DNA from: Arenibacter sp. 6A1
GTDB taxonomy: Bacteria; Bacteroidota; Bacteroidia; Flavobacteriales; Flavobacteriaceae
DNA length: 64,000 nucleotides
NCBI RefSeq assembly: GCF_012272855.1
Contig: NZ_JAAXCQ010000008.1
Span: forward strand, 62,001 to 126,000
Direction of reading: 5' to 3'
Shown here: in pieces, positions 37,091 through 45,966 of the stretch
Position numbering within the stretch: position 1 is the stretch's first letter
How the letters are laid out: each line of letters begins with the position of its first letter
Program-made: the position numbers and the translations under genes
Notes under the pieces: generated by a model
Databases searched by the model: none
What the model saw: the letters and a program-made list of their open reading frames with translations, nothing else
Told to the model about the DNA's origin: nothing

Positions 37091-38515
37091 ATGCAACGAA
37101 GAAAGTTTATTAAAAATGTAGCAGCCACCTCAGCTGTTTTTTCTATAGTTCCCAGTTTTGTAATGGGAAAAACCCATGTTCCACCTAGTGATACGCTGTA
37201 TGTTGGAGCTTTTGGTATCGGTGGCCGTGGTGCCGGAGTTATTAGTGAACTCACCAAAACCAATAGGGTTAAGTTTGTAAGTCTTTGCGACGTTGATGAC
37301 AGGCAAGTAAAACAAAGTCAGGCCTTGCACCCTAAAGCAAAAAGGTATAAAGACTTTAGAAAAGTGTACGACAATCACCTCAATGATATGGATGCCATTA
37401 TGGTGGCCACTCCAGACCATACCCATGCCGCTATAGCGCTTCCCTTTATGCGTGCCAAAAAACACGCCTATGTAGAAAAGCCATTGACCCACAATATTAA
37501 CGAAGCCCGTATCATGACCCAAGTTGCTAAGGAACATGGTCTGGTAACCCAAATGGGAAACCAAGGTGCTTCTAGCGATGGCAGTAGAGTTGCCAGAGAA
37601 TGGGTAGAATCTGGAATTATCGGAGATGTATACAAAGTAGACTGTTGGACCAACCGCCCAGTATGGCCACAAGGACTACCAAAGCCTTCAGAAAAGCAAC
37701 GTGTTCCTAAGGAACTAGATTGGGACCTATGGTTAGGACCTGCCGCCATGCGCGATTATAATGAGGCCTACCTGCCCTTTAAATGGAGAGGCTGGTGGGA
37801 CTTTGGAACTGGCGCCTTAGGCGATATGGGATGCCATATTATGGAGACTCCTTTTAGTGTACTGGATTTAGGGTACCCAACAGAAGCCGAAGCGAGTTGT
37901 ACGACCGGTTGGATTGGCGATTTTAAAGAAGCTAACTACAGCGATTCTTGCCCTCCTTCCTCTATTGTTAGACTTAAATTTAATACCCCTAAACACGGGG
38001 AAATAGCCTTAAACTGGTATGATGGTGGTTTGATGCCCGATTTACCGGACGAACTTAAAGATGGAGAAACCATTGGAAGTTGGGACGGTGGTTCTATTTT
38101 TTACGGTACTAAAGGAATCTTGGTTACCGATACCTACTCTAGAAACGCCCGTTTATTGCCATCGAATCTTATGAATATGATTTCGGCGCCAGAACCTTAC
38201 TTGGAACGTATTGATGGCGGTTTCAATGGCCACCAGAAAAACTGGGTAGACGGATGTCTTAACGGTATAAAAACCTCATCGGATTTCACAAAATCCGGAC
38301 CGCTGACCGAAGCTGTTCTGATGGGGAATTTAGCCATTAAAGCCTATCAGTACAAAGTACTAAAAGAAGGTAAAAAAGTAGGAGATTGGGATCCTTATGA
38401 TTATCCAGGAAGACGCAAGATCCTTTGGGATGGTGCTAATATGAAGGTCACCAACTATGAAAAGGCCAACGAATGGGTAAAAGGTACCTACCGTAAAGGC
38501 TGGGAGCTTAGTTAA
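37091..38515 (+). CDS. Gfo/Idh/MocA family oxidoreductase, Tat-exported
   Basis: A 474-residue NAD(P)-dependent oxidoreductase with a twin-arginine signal (MQRRKFIKNVAATSAVF, Ala-Ser region to about 30). The Rossmann domain has VGAFGIGGRGAGVI and VEKPLTHNINEA; the C-terminal domain includes GALGDMGCHIMETPF. The start at 37091 places RR at the N-terminus; the longer in-frame start at 37043 buries it. Exported members carry a tightly bound cofactor folded before export. It is far from the sugar locus but could act on the same kind of substrate. Confidence 0.92.
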   Translation: MQRRKFIKNVAATSAVFSIVPSFVMGKTHVPPSDTLYVGAFGIGGRGAGVISELTKTNRVKFVSLCDVDDRQVKQSQALHPKAKRYKDFRKVYDNHLNDMDAIMVATPDHTHAAIALPFMRAKKHAYVEKPLTHNINEARIMTQVAKEHGLVTQMGNQGASSDGSRVAREWVESGIIGDVYKVDCWTNRPVWPQGLPKPSEKQRVPKELDWDLWLGPAAMRDYNEAYLPFKWRGWWDFGTGALGDMGCHIMETPFSVLDLGYPTEAEASCTTGWIGDFKEANYSDSCPPSSIVRLKFNTPKHGEIALNWYDGGLMPDLPDELKDGETIGSWDGGSIFYGTKGILVTDTYSRNARLLPSNLMNMISAPEPYLERIDGGFNGHQKNWVDGCLNGIKTSSDFTKSGPLTEAVLMGNLAIKAYQYKVLKEGKKVGDWDPYDYPGRRKILWDGANMKVTNYEKANEWVKGTYRKGWELS

Positions 38516-38532
38516 CCCAACTATAAACCACT

Positions 38533-38569
38533 AAAAAACCCCCTTGGCGCTATACCAAGGGGGTTTTTT
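38533..38569. terminator. Bidirectional terminator between the Gfo/Idh and DsbA-family genes
   Basis: A 15-bp perfect stem (AAAAAACCCCCTTGG and its complement) with a seven-base loop, between convergent genes. Confidence 0.88.
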
Positions 38570-38590
38570 ACTGTAATCCATATATTGGTC

Positions 38591-39292
38591 TTAATCACAA
38601 TTGCCAGAGACATCGCAGGTTTTCCCTTCTATGATATCTAGGCCCGAATTTTCTTTTTCATAGGCTGCCCAAGCATTTTCCAAAGTTTCCAAAAAGACTT
38701 CGCTGGGCTGTGCTCCAGAAACCCCATATTTATTGTTCAACACAAAAAAGGGCACCCCGCTAATACCTAAATTCCTAGCCTCCATTTGGTCTTGTCTTAC
38801 CTCATAGGTAAAATCGTCCGAAGCTAACATCGTACGAACTTCTGTTTCATCCAATCCGTGAGAGGCTCCCAATGCTGCAAGAAAATCGATATCATCAATG
38901 TTTTTCCCCTCTACCAATTGTGCACTTAATAAGGCTTCTTTTAAACTATCTACAGAACCTTTTGTTTTGGCGAAATGCAATAACCTATGTGCCTTTAATG
39001 AATTTGCAGGTACGGATTTCTCTAAATTAAAATCTATCCCGGCGTCCTTGGCCATTTGGGTGGCGCCCTCGAACATTTGCATAGCCTGCTCCTTTTCAAT
39101 TCCCTTGGAACCTATAAAATGCTCAATGGCATTCATATCGGTTTGGGTCTCTAAACTAGGGTCTAGTTCAAAACTCTTCCAAGCTATCTGAATCTTATCG
39201 CTATGGGCAAAATCTTTTAAAGCCGCTTCAAATTTTCTTTTCCCAATATAACAAAAGGGACATCTAATGTCTGACCAAATACTAATTTCCAT
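38591..39292 (-). CDS. DsbA family oxidoreductase (FrnE-like)
   Basis: A 233-residue thioredoxin-fold protein with a CPFC active site (Cys11-Cys14 in DIRCPFCYIGKRKFE) and the cis-Pro segment GISGVPFFVLNNKYGVSGAQP. No signal peptide, so it is a cytosolic FrnE/2-hydroxychromene isomerase-like member and not the periplasmic DsbA. The tail ends CDVSGNCD with two extra cysteines. Its role is probably thiol redox. Confidence 0.92.
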   Translation of the reverse strand: MEISIWSDIRCPFCYIGKRKFEAALKDFAHSDKIQIAWKSFELDPSLETQTDMNAIEHFIGSKGIEKEQAMQMFEGATQMAKDAGIDFNLEKSVPANSLKAHRLLHFAKTKGSVDSLKEALLSAQLVEGKNIDDIDFLAALGASHGLDETEVRTMLASDDFTYEVRQDQMEARNLGISGVPFFVLNNKYGVSGAQPSEVFLETLENAWAAYEKENSGLDIIEGKTCDVSGNCD

Positions 39293-39515
39293 TTATTTGT
39301 TTTTTTTTGTTGTTCATTATTATAATCGCCACCATACATAAGGATTATAAAGCATCCTTCTTCTAAATTTAGCGATTCGTACCCTGCTGCTATTTTCAAA
39401 TAGGAAGAATATTCTCCCCCAAAAATACATAGCAACCATATTTACCTGCTATTAGACTCCTTAGCTGTCCTATCCTTACAAGAAGTTTATAAAATTAATC
39501 TAGTCTTCCTAAGTT

Positions 39516-40625
39516 TTAAAATAACCTCAGCTGTCCTTGGACATTGGGCCAGTGTATTTTGTTTTCTTCGTACAAGGTCATATTTAGTTGGGGCAGATTT
39601 TTACCCTTAAAATATCGGTGTTTGGCAAGGCGTACCATATCGCGAATCTGTTGTGCCATTACCCCCTCGCCCTTAGTGCGGATTCCAATGCGGCTGTCGT
39701 TTAATTGTCCCCCATGGCACTCCCGAATCTGTTGCAAAACCTTTTCTGCCTTATCGGGCATGGTTTTTCGGATCCAATCTTCAAATAGCTGTCCGATTGC
39801 ACCATTGAGCCGAACTACCGTGTAGCCAAAGGACAAGGCCCCGTATTCTGATACTGCCTTGGCCAAGGGCAATACCTCATGACTATTGATTCCCGGGATG
39901 ATTGGGGCCAACATGGCATTGACCGGAATATTATGTTCTGATAAAACCGCTATGGTTTCCAAGCGTTTTTTAATACTAACCGTTCTTGGTTCCAATATCC
40001 GCCTAGTATCCTCGGAAAGGGAAGTGACAGATAAATGTACCCCAATTAATTGGTGCTTGGCCAACTCTTTCAATATATCCAGATCCCTTAAGATCATGGC
40101 ATTTTTGGTGATTATACCCACGGGATGCTTATATTTTAAGAACACCTCTAGGCACGCCCTAGTTATCCTATATTGTTTTTCGGCAGGCTGATAACAATCG
40201 GTATTCCCCGAAAGGACAATGGTCTGTGCTTTCCAGCTTTTCCGTTTTAAAAAAGCTTCCAATAATTTGGGCGCATCTTCCTTCACCAATATTTTGCGCT
40301 CAAAATCGAGACCGGCACTGTATCCCCAGTACTCATGCGTGTTTCTGGCAAAACAATACACACAGCCGTGCTCACATCCTTGATAGGGATTCATGGAGTA
40401 CAGCATCCCTGCATCGGGATTTGTAATTTTATTGACAATGGTTTTTGGAAAAATCGGGAGGTATTGGGTATGGTTGTTTTGGGCGGCTTCGCCTTCGATA
40501 TGGCAGAATTCCAAGAAATCATCCCGCATTTCATAGCTATATGCCGAAAACTTATTGGCAGTATTCTGCTGGGCCCCACGTCCTTTTATATATTCTCCCT
40601 GCTTCAAAATATGGATTTTATCCAA
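39516..40625 (-). CDS. PA0069 family radical SAM protein
   Basis: A 369-residue radical SAM enzyme. The Fe-S motif is Cys84-X3-Cys88-X2-Cys91 in YQGCEHGCVYCFA, in the CX3CX2C form. The PA0069/Rv2578c group begins with a GRGAQQN segment, seen at residues 15-21. It resembles spore photoproduct lyase-like proteins but the substrate is unknown. Single leftward gene. Confidence 0.92.
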   Translation of the reverse strand: MDKIHILKQGEYIKGRGAQQNTANKFSAYSYEMRDDFLEFCHIEGEAAQNNHTQYLPIFPKTIVNKITNPDAGMLYSMNPYQGCEHGCVYCFARNTHEYWGYSAGLDFERKILVKEDAPKLLEAFLKRKSWKAQTIVLSGNTDCYQPAEKQYRITRACLEVFLKYKHPVGIITKNAMILRDLDILKELAKHQLIGVHLSVTSLSEDTRRILEPRTVSIKKRLETIAVLSEHNIPVNAMLAPIIPGINSHEVLPLAKAVSEYGALSFGYTVVRLNGAIGQLFEDWIRKTMPDKAEKVLQQIRECHGGQLNDSRIGIRTKGEGVMAQQIRDMVRLAKHRYFKGKNLPQLNMTLYEENKIHWPNVQGQLRLF

Positions 40626-40733
40626 ATTTATGGATTATTTCCTATTCTTAACCAGAAATTGTAGATTTTAACAGGTTGATGGTTCCTTTATTTTTCTTTG
40701 TCAATCCAATAAAGGAAATAGGACGACACCGCA

Positions 40734-42329
40734 TTATTTACGACTACCAACGGCCGAAGGTACTACCGGTTCTATGATCACTTTAACCAATTGTTTTCTA
40801 GAACCTCTCTTGGCGTAGAAAAGCAACTTTCCTTCACTTTTATTTATAAGGGGCATAGAGACCATCAGTGGTAGTCTTGCCTCTTTATCGTCAATAATTT
40901 TATCGTAACTTATCTGTCCTTTTTTGTCCAAACAAATCGCAAACACGTTTCTATTTCTTCCTAGTCCCTGTTTAAAAATAAGTCTTTCCCCCGTTAATAA
41001 TTGTGGATTTTCTGCGGCAGTACTAATTACAAAATAAGTGTTATCTCCTTCGGCATAGGAGCTATAGGAGGCATATGCCCCGTCACCTTGGGTTACTTCG
41101 GCCTTATTAATGTTTCGTGCCCAAACCATTTCGCCATTAGCCGTTAATTTAGCACTTACAATATCATTGTAATGATATCTATCTATTTTGATCCGGGTAC
41201 CGGCTCCCCCATCTTGCATCCCCGAGGTCACAAAATACTCCTCGGCATTGTACAGAATATCATTTTCTGAATTGACGCTAAGGTTCTTAAAAATCAGGTT
41301 TTTCACTTCTAATTTCTCCGACCTTCCGTACTTATCTTCCATAAACTGCTGGGAAAACGGATGGTATTTTTTGGAATTCACAGTCAATTTAAGGGGATCA
41401 ATATCAAAATAAGCCAAGCCGTTGTAACGGTTATCCTTTCTGTCGGCGTAAAAACCAACACATAGCAACTTATCACCTAGGAGCAGTGGTTTAAGCGATT
41501 CCGAAAACTTCCCTACATCATCAAAATGTTGTGTTTTGAGCCCATTTTTGGACATTTGTACCAATTCGTACTGAAACCGTCGGTCTGTAGTTTGAAACCG
41601 TTTTTTCCTAAAAAAAGCCTTCCCAATCAGGTACACCTGTTTTTGATCGGGGGATATCACCATATGCTCGAATCCATATATTTTCTCCTCTATTTCCTGT
41701 GAAAAATCGTGCTCCATGAGCTTGTTAAGAGCTGTATCAAACAGATACATAAAATGCTTGTCACCTTCTTCTGTTCTAAACTGAGAACTGATGACAAATG
41801 CCGTTTTGGCTTCATTAAAAAAAACAGATGATGTAAATAGGGACGAAAACTTACGATCGTAATAATTGTGATCTAAGGGAGTAACTACTTCTTTAGAAGG
41901 TATGCATAGAATGGTCTGTTGGGTAAAATCATAATTGGTTATAGAACTTCTATGTACCACATAATCATAGGATTCCTTTTTTGTATTGTATTCTAACAAC
42001 AACATATGTAGCTGTCCATTTTTTACAAAGGCATTCACAAAATCGGGGCCTTTAAGCTTGTAATTATACTCCGCAATTAATTCCAGGTCTTTATTATAGT
42101 GTTCTATAAAGTATCCCTTTGGTTTAAGGACCATCCCGGTGTAGTAAGATCTTACTAAAATAGTCCCTCCATGGCCATCTTCGGAGATTGCCAAAAGGTT
42201 GGAATATTTATACCGATCGTGATATTGTTCTCCCAACTGGTAACTGACGGGCAATTGTTGTGCCTTTATTTTAAATAGGCAGCCGAAAATAAATAGGACA
42301 AAAACACAGTTCTTGAATTTCATGGGCAT
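40734..42329 (-). CDS. Hypothetical secreted protein, 531 residues
   Basis: I do not recognise a named family. A signal peptide (NCVFVLFIFGCLFKIKAQ) ends near residue 24, then the chain is rich in beta-type segments, many aromatic residues and repeated short strand-turn units (LLAISEDGHGGTILVRSYY, KQVYLIGKAF), which suggests a beta-propeller-like periplasmic or surface protein. The last base lies 16 bases after the enoyl-CoA hydratase gene's stop on the same strand, so they may be cotranscribed. Confidence 0.8.
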   Translation of the reverse strand: MPMKFKNCVFVLFIFGCLFKIKAQQLPVSYQLGEQYHDRYKYSNLLAISEDGHGGTILVRSYYTGMVLKPKGYFIEHYNKDLELIAEYNYKLKGPDFVNAFVKNGQLHMLLLEYNTKKESYDYVVHRSSITNYDFTQQTILCIPSKEVVTPLDHNYYDRKFSSLFTSSVFFNEAKTAFVISSQFRTEEGDKHFMYLFDTALNKLMEHDFSQEIEEKIYGFEHMVISPDQKQVYLIGKAFFRKKRFQTTDRRFQYELVQMSKNGLKTQHFDDVGKFSESLKPLLLGDKLLCVGFYADRKDNRYNGLAYFDIDPLKLTVNSKKYHPFSQQFMEDKYGRSEKLEVKNLIFKNLSVNSENDILYNAEEYFVTSGMQDGGAGTRIKIDRYHYNDIVSAKLTANGEMVWARNINKAEVTQGDGAYASYSSYAEGDNTYFVISTAAENPQLLTGERLIFKQGLGRNRNVFAICLDKKGQISYDKIIDDKEARLPLMVSMPLINKSEGKLLFYAKRGSRKQLVKVIIEPVVPSAVGSRK

Positions 42330-42345
42330 AATTTTCCAGTAGGCA

Positions 42346-43128
42346 TTACTTCCCTGGAAAATCTGCTTTTCTTTTTTCTAAAAAGGCGGTCGTCCCCTCC
42401 TTAAAATCGGCAGTGCCAAAACAAATGCCAAAAGCTTCCATTTCTGTTTTATACCCATTGATATTGTATTTAAAACCAGCATTTACCGATTTTATTGCAT
42501 ACCTCATGGCAACCGGCGAATTATTACTGATTTTGGCGGCCATTTTTTTACACACTTCCATTAACTGTTCCTGAGTTACCACCTCATTGACCAATCCATA
42601 TTCCAGGGCTTTTTTTGCATCGATCATGCTTGCGCTCAGGATCATTTCCATGGCCCGCCCTTTACCTACAAGCTGAGGCAAGCGCTGGGTACCCCCATAA
42701 CCGGGAATAACCCCTAAAGAAACTTCTGGCAGTCCCATTTTGGCATTATCACTACTAATCCTAAAATGGCAAGCCATCGCCAATTCTAGTCCACCGCCCA
42801 GGGCAAAGCCGTTGATAGCTGCAATTACGGGAGTGGATAGATTTTCTACAAAATCGAATAGAATCTCCTGTCCCTTTTCTGCCAAGCGAGCTCCCTTTTT
42901 CATTGAGAATTTAGCAAACTCGGCAATATCGGCACCGGCAACAAAGGCCTTCTCCCCACTTCCGGTCAGAATAATAACCCTTACGTCCTTGTCGCTATCC
43001 AACATCTCAAAAGCCTTGTGAAGCTCCTTGATCGTTTCTTTGTTAAGGGCATTTAATTTTGATGGCCTGGTAATGGTCAGTATTGCGATTCGGTCTTGGG
43101 TTTGAATATCTAAATTTTCAAATTTCAT
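42346..43128 (-). CDS. Enoyl-CoA hydratase/isomerase family protein
   Basis: A 260-residue crotonase-fold enzyme that hydrates 2-enoyl-CoA in fatty-acid or amino-acid breakdown. Oxyanion-hole segments are KAFVAGADIAEF and NGFALGGGLELAMACHF; the two catalytic glutamates fit ALGGGLE and GLPEVSLGVIPGYGGTQRL. Length is typical. Upstream of the 531-residue secreted protein gene. Confidence 0.93.
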   Translation of the reverse strand: MKFENLDIQTQDRIAILTITRPSKLNALNKETIKELHKAFEMLDSDKDVRVIILTGSGEKAFVAGADIAEFAKFSMKKGARLAEKGQEILFDFVENLSTPVIAAINGFALGGGLELAMACHFRISSDNAKMGLPEVSLGVIPGYGGTQRLPQLVGKGRAMEMILSASMIDAKKALEYGLVNEVVTQEQLMEVCKKMAAKISNNSPVAMRYAIKSVNAGFKYNINGYKTEMEAFGICFGTADFKEGTTAFLEKRKADFPGK

Positions 43129-43195
43129 GATAGTGGTGTTATTTGGTTGTTTCTTTTATCAGGGCATAAAGCCCACTTAGGAAGCTAGGGTAATG

Positions 43196-44674
43196 TTAAG
43201 CTTGCTTCTCCGTGCTCTCCTTTTCTTTTGCTATTGGGAATTTAACAATAAATTCCGTTCCTTTTAAAGGTTCCGAACTAAATTCTATGCTTCCTTTATA
43301 GGTTTCAACAATATTTTTTACCATTCCCAATCCTAGCCCCATTCCACTGGTTTTGGTCGTAAATTTTGGTTCAAAGACCTTTTCTTTTACTTTTTCTGAA
43401 ATCCCTACCCCATTATCTGCAATGGTCAGTTTTACGTATTCTCCTTCCCTGGCCACCGACACTTGGATATTGGGAACTTCGACATCGGCTATAGCTTGAG
43501 TCGCATTTTTCACCAAATTCGTCACCACTCTAATCAATTGGGTTCGGTCTAATTTGGCAATAATACTGTCTTCCTCTGCAGAAAAATGGATATAATTCTC
43601 ATTAAAAATATCGACCGCCAATTTTACGATGTTTACCACGTTTAGAGTTTCGTTTTGCTGTGCGGGCATATTGGCAAAGTTAGAAAAAGCCGATGCTATA
43701 CTGCTCATAGTGTCTATTTGTTGAATAAGCGTCTTAGAATATTCGGATACCTTTTGGATGATATCGGGGTCATTGGGATTAAACCTACGTTCAAAGCTTT
43801 GAACGCTCAATCGCATAGGAGTCAATGGGTTCTTTATTTCATGGGCAACTTGTTTGGCCATTTCTCGCCACGCCTGTTCGCGCTCGCCCTTGGCCAATTT
43901 TGCGGCACTGATCTCCAATTCGTCTATCATCTCATTATAGGCAACAATAAGTTTTCCTATTTCTTGACTCGGATTGTCCACTATAATTTTCTCGTTGCGC
44001 TTATTTAATTCGGTCTGATTTAGTTTTTCTGAGATCGTTTGTAGGGACCTCGTTATATATTTGGAGATAAAATAGGCCAAACCAATAGCCAATAACAACA
44101 TCAGTACATACACCCCTGTCAACCGAATTAGAAACTCTTTTAATTCCTTATCGTTAAAAGAATTGTCCTCAAAATAAGGCAGGTTTAAAATACCGATAGG
44201 TTTAAATTGATAATCGGTGATATAGGTATAGGAAGCCTGATAATTATAGCCTGCAGTAGATTTTTCCTCAACGTACCGTTTTTTAGAAGACCGGTGCAAA
44301 TTATTTAAAACTTCGGCATCCAAACAAAGGGAAAGGGAATCGATCTCAAATTTGGGCCTTGAACTTTTTATCAGCCCGCCCTGTAAATCGTAGATATTAA
44401 AATTCATTTTTTGTACCGATGCTATCTCATAGATATCATCCTTAAAAATGAGTTCTAAATTTTCGGTAGTCACAGGATAGGTGGTCTTTTGAAGAGTAAG
44501 CTCTATACTTTGCTTAATCTGTTCCTCCTTTCTCAACATCCTATCCTGGTGGTAGTCCCTAGATTGCTCCCTATATTGGTAAATGGTGACGGCCGCAATC
44601 AATACCGATGCTATAAGCACCAATAATATCATGGAAATAAAAATTCGGGATCTTAGGGATATATTCGTAAACAA
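43196..44674 (-). CDS. HAMP-domain sensor histidine kinase (NtrY-like)
   Basis: A 492-residue membrane kinase: a first membrane helix (about 10-30), a periplasmic sensor loop, a second helix (about 185-205), a HAMP domain, then the phospho-accepting histidine in VAHEIKNPLTPMRLSVQ and ATPase motifs NLVKNATQAI, DNGVGIS and GMGLGLGMVKNIV. The start codon appears to be TTG; an internal ATG lies 14 codons later but would cut the first helix. No response regulator gene is adjacent. Confidence 0.9.
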   Translation of the reverse strand: MFTNISLRSRIFISMILLVLIASVLIAAVTIYQYREQSRDYHQDRMLRKEEQIKQSIELTLQKTTYPVTTENLELIFKDDIYEIASVQKMNFNIYDLQGGLIKSSRPKFEIDSLSLCLDAEVLNNLHRSSKKRYVEEKSTAGYNYQASYTYITDYQFKPIGILNLPYFEDNSFNDKELKEFLIRLTGVYVLMLLLAIGLAYFISKYITRSLQTISEKLNQTELNKRNEKIIVDNPSQEIGKLIVAYNEMIDELEISAAKLAKGEREQAWREMAKQVAHEIKNPLTPMRLSVQSFERRFNPNDPDIIQKVSEYSKTLIQQIDTMSSIASAFSNFANMPAQQNETLNVVNIVKLAVDIFNENYIHFSAEEDSIIAKLDRTQLIRVVTNLVKNATQAIADVEVPNIQVSVAREGEYVKLTIADNGVGISEKVKEKVFEPKFTTKTSGMGLGLGMVKNIVETYKGSIEFSSEPLKGTEFIVKFPIAKEKESTEKQA

Positions 44675-44986
44675 TTCTATTCTATTTTTATGTTAAACGC
44701 GCATCGTTCCTTTAAAAATCTATGTGGATTTACATTTTTTAAAAAATATGATGCCTACCATTCATGCTACAATTAAAACCATAAAATTGAGCTTAATACA
44801 GTATGCCGTTTAAAGGTAACAATTATTAGGCCACGGATAGGAAGTGAGTAAAAGTTACCATAGGATTTTTGGTTGTTGCATATTTTTTTCAAGGAATGCC
44901 CGAGTTTTAATTTCTACCTCCAGGGCCTCACTTTTTATACTCTTACTGTCTTGCCTTTCTTTTTGGCTATCAGTACCAACTAGGTG
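44675..44986. other. Gene-free stretch between the kinase gene and hemJ
   Basis: AT-rich, with no long frame, tRNA or clear repeat. It should contain the kinase promoter, but no full TAnnTTTG match was found. Confidence 0.4.
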
Positions 44987-45538
44987 TTAAGCCCTTGGAT
45001 TTTTATCGCGGATGCGTTTGTAAATTTTAATCCCCAGCATTAATAACATCCCTAAAACGATTATCCCCACCACACCAAAAATCCAATTAAAGGCATTCTT
45101 TAAAATCACCAAGAACACCACGGAGAATAGGATTAGGGTAGCCCCTTCGTTCCATAATCGCATAAAATTAGAGGTATATTTTACCTCGTTTCGCTGTAGT
45201 TGATGAAATATTTGGTGGTTTTTAAGGTGATAGGCGATTAACAAGACCACAAAACCCAGTTTAACGTGCATCCAAGGCTGCTGTAGCCATGCAGGAAATA
45301 TTAGGAGCAACCATATAGCAAAAACCGTTGCGAGGACCGCAGAGGGCCAGGTGATGATATACCAAAGGCGTTTGGCCATTAACTGCAACTGATCGGTAAG
45401 AATTTCCTTGTCCGGAGAAGGTTTCTCACTAGCTTCGATATGATAGATAAAAATACGGGGAATATAAAACAAACCCGCAAACCAGGTCACCACAAAAATG
45501 AGGTGTAGGGATTTTATGTAGTTATAGTAGTCGGACAT
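44987..45538 (-). CDS. hemJ: Protoporphyrinogen IX oxidase HemJ (CopD family)
   Basis: A 183-residue membrane protein with four to five helices. The start YNYIKSLHLIFVVTWFAGLFYIPRIFIYH matches the HemJ family, including the conserved His and Arg, followed by MAKRLWYIITWPS. HemJ oxidises protoporphyrinogen IX before iron insertion by HemH, whose gene lies 1.8 kb upstream. A broader CopD-type role cannot be excluded. Confidence 0.88.
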   Translation of the reverse strand: MSDYYNYIKSLHLIFVVTWFAGLFYIPRIFIYHIEASEKPSPDKEILTDQLQLMAKRLWYIITWPSAVLATVFAIWLLLIFPAWLQQPWMHVKLGFVVLLIAYHLKNHQIFHQLQRNEVKYTSNFMRLWNEGATLILFSVVFLVILKNAFNWIFGVVGIIVLGMLLMLGIKIYKRIRDKNPRA

Positions 45539-45797
45539 GCTTATTTATAATGAAGCCTAAATGAGGTGTAAATATAGTAATATCCCATAAACATAGCCTG
45601 TAGCCTCGCTGTTTTATATCTCTTTTAGCATAGCAGTTTGTGCTTAGGGGTGAGCCCGTAAAAACCAAGACGGTAATAGAGGATCTTAAGGACAAATTAG
45701 GGTCGACTGTAACACATCCTAATGTTTACCATGCCTGGATCTCTTAGTTTGTAAGGCGATGAATTCTTTTCCCTAGGAAGCCATTGGTGCCAAGGGA

Positions 45798-45878
45798 CGC
45801 GTTAGGGACCGCGGCGGCATCCCCGCGGCGAAGCAAGGGATATAGACAAGGGCCCGCCCGACGAAGGAGTGAACGCCC
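45798..45878 (+). repeat. Structured intergenic repeat, copy B (81 bp)
   Basis: Inverted copy of 34016-34096, differing at five positions, and a relative of copy C at 17964-18055. Ends pair as GCGTT/AACGC and the inner hairpin ATCCC/GGGAT is kept. It lies in the 428-base gap (45539-45966) between the MATE gene's 3' end and the hemJ start, on the strand opposite to both genes. Nothing else was recognised in the gap. Confidence 0.85.
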
Positions 45879-45966
45879 AAGCCACAATGATTATACCTAT
45901 AAGTATTTTTAAATTTCCCTGTGTTAATTCGGATCAACTAAACATTTGATTTGTGGTAAAGGTTGA

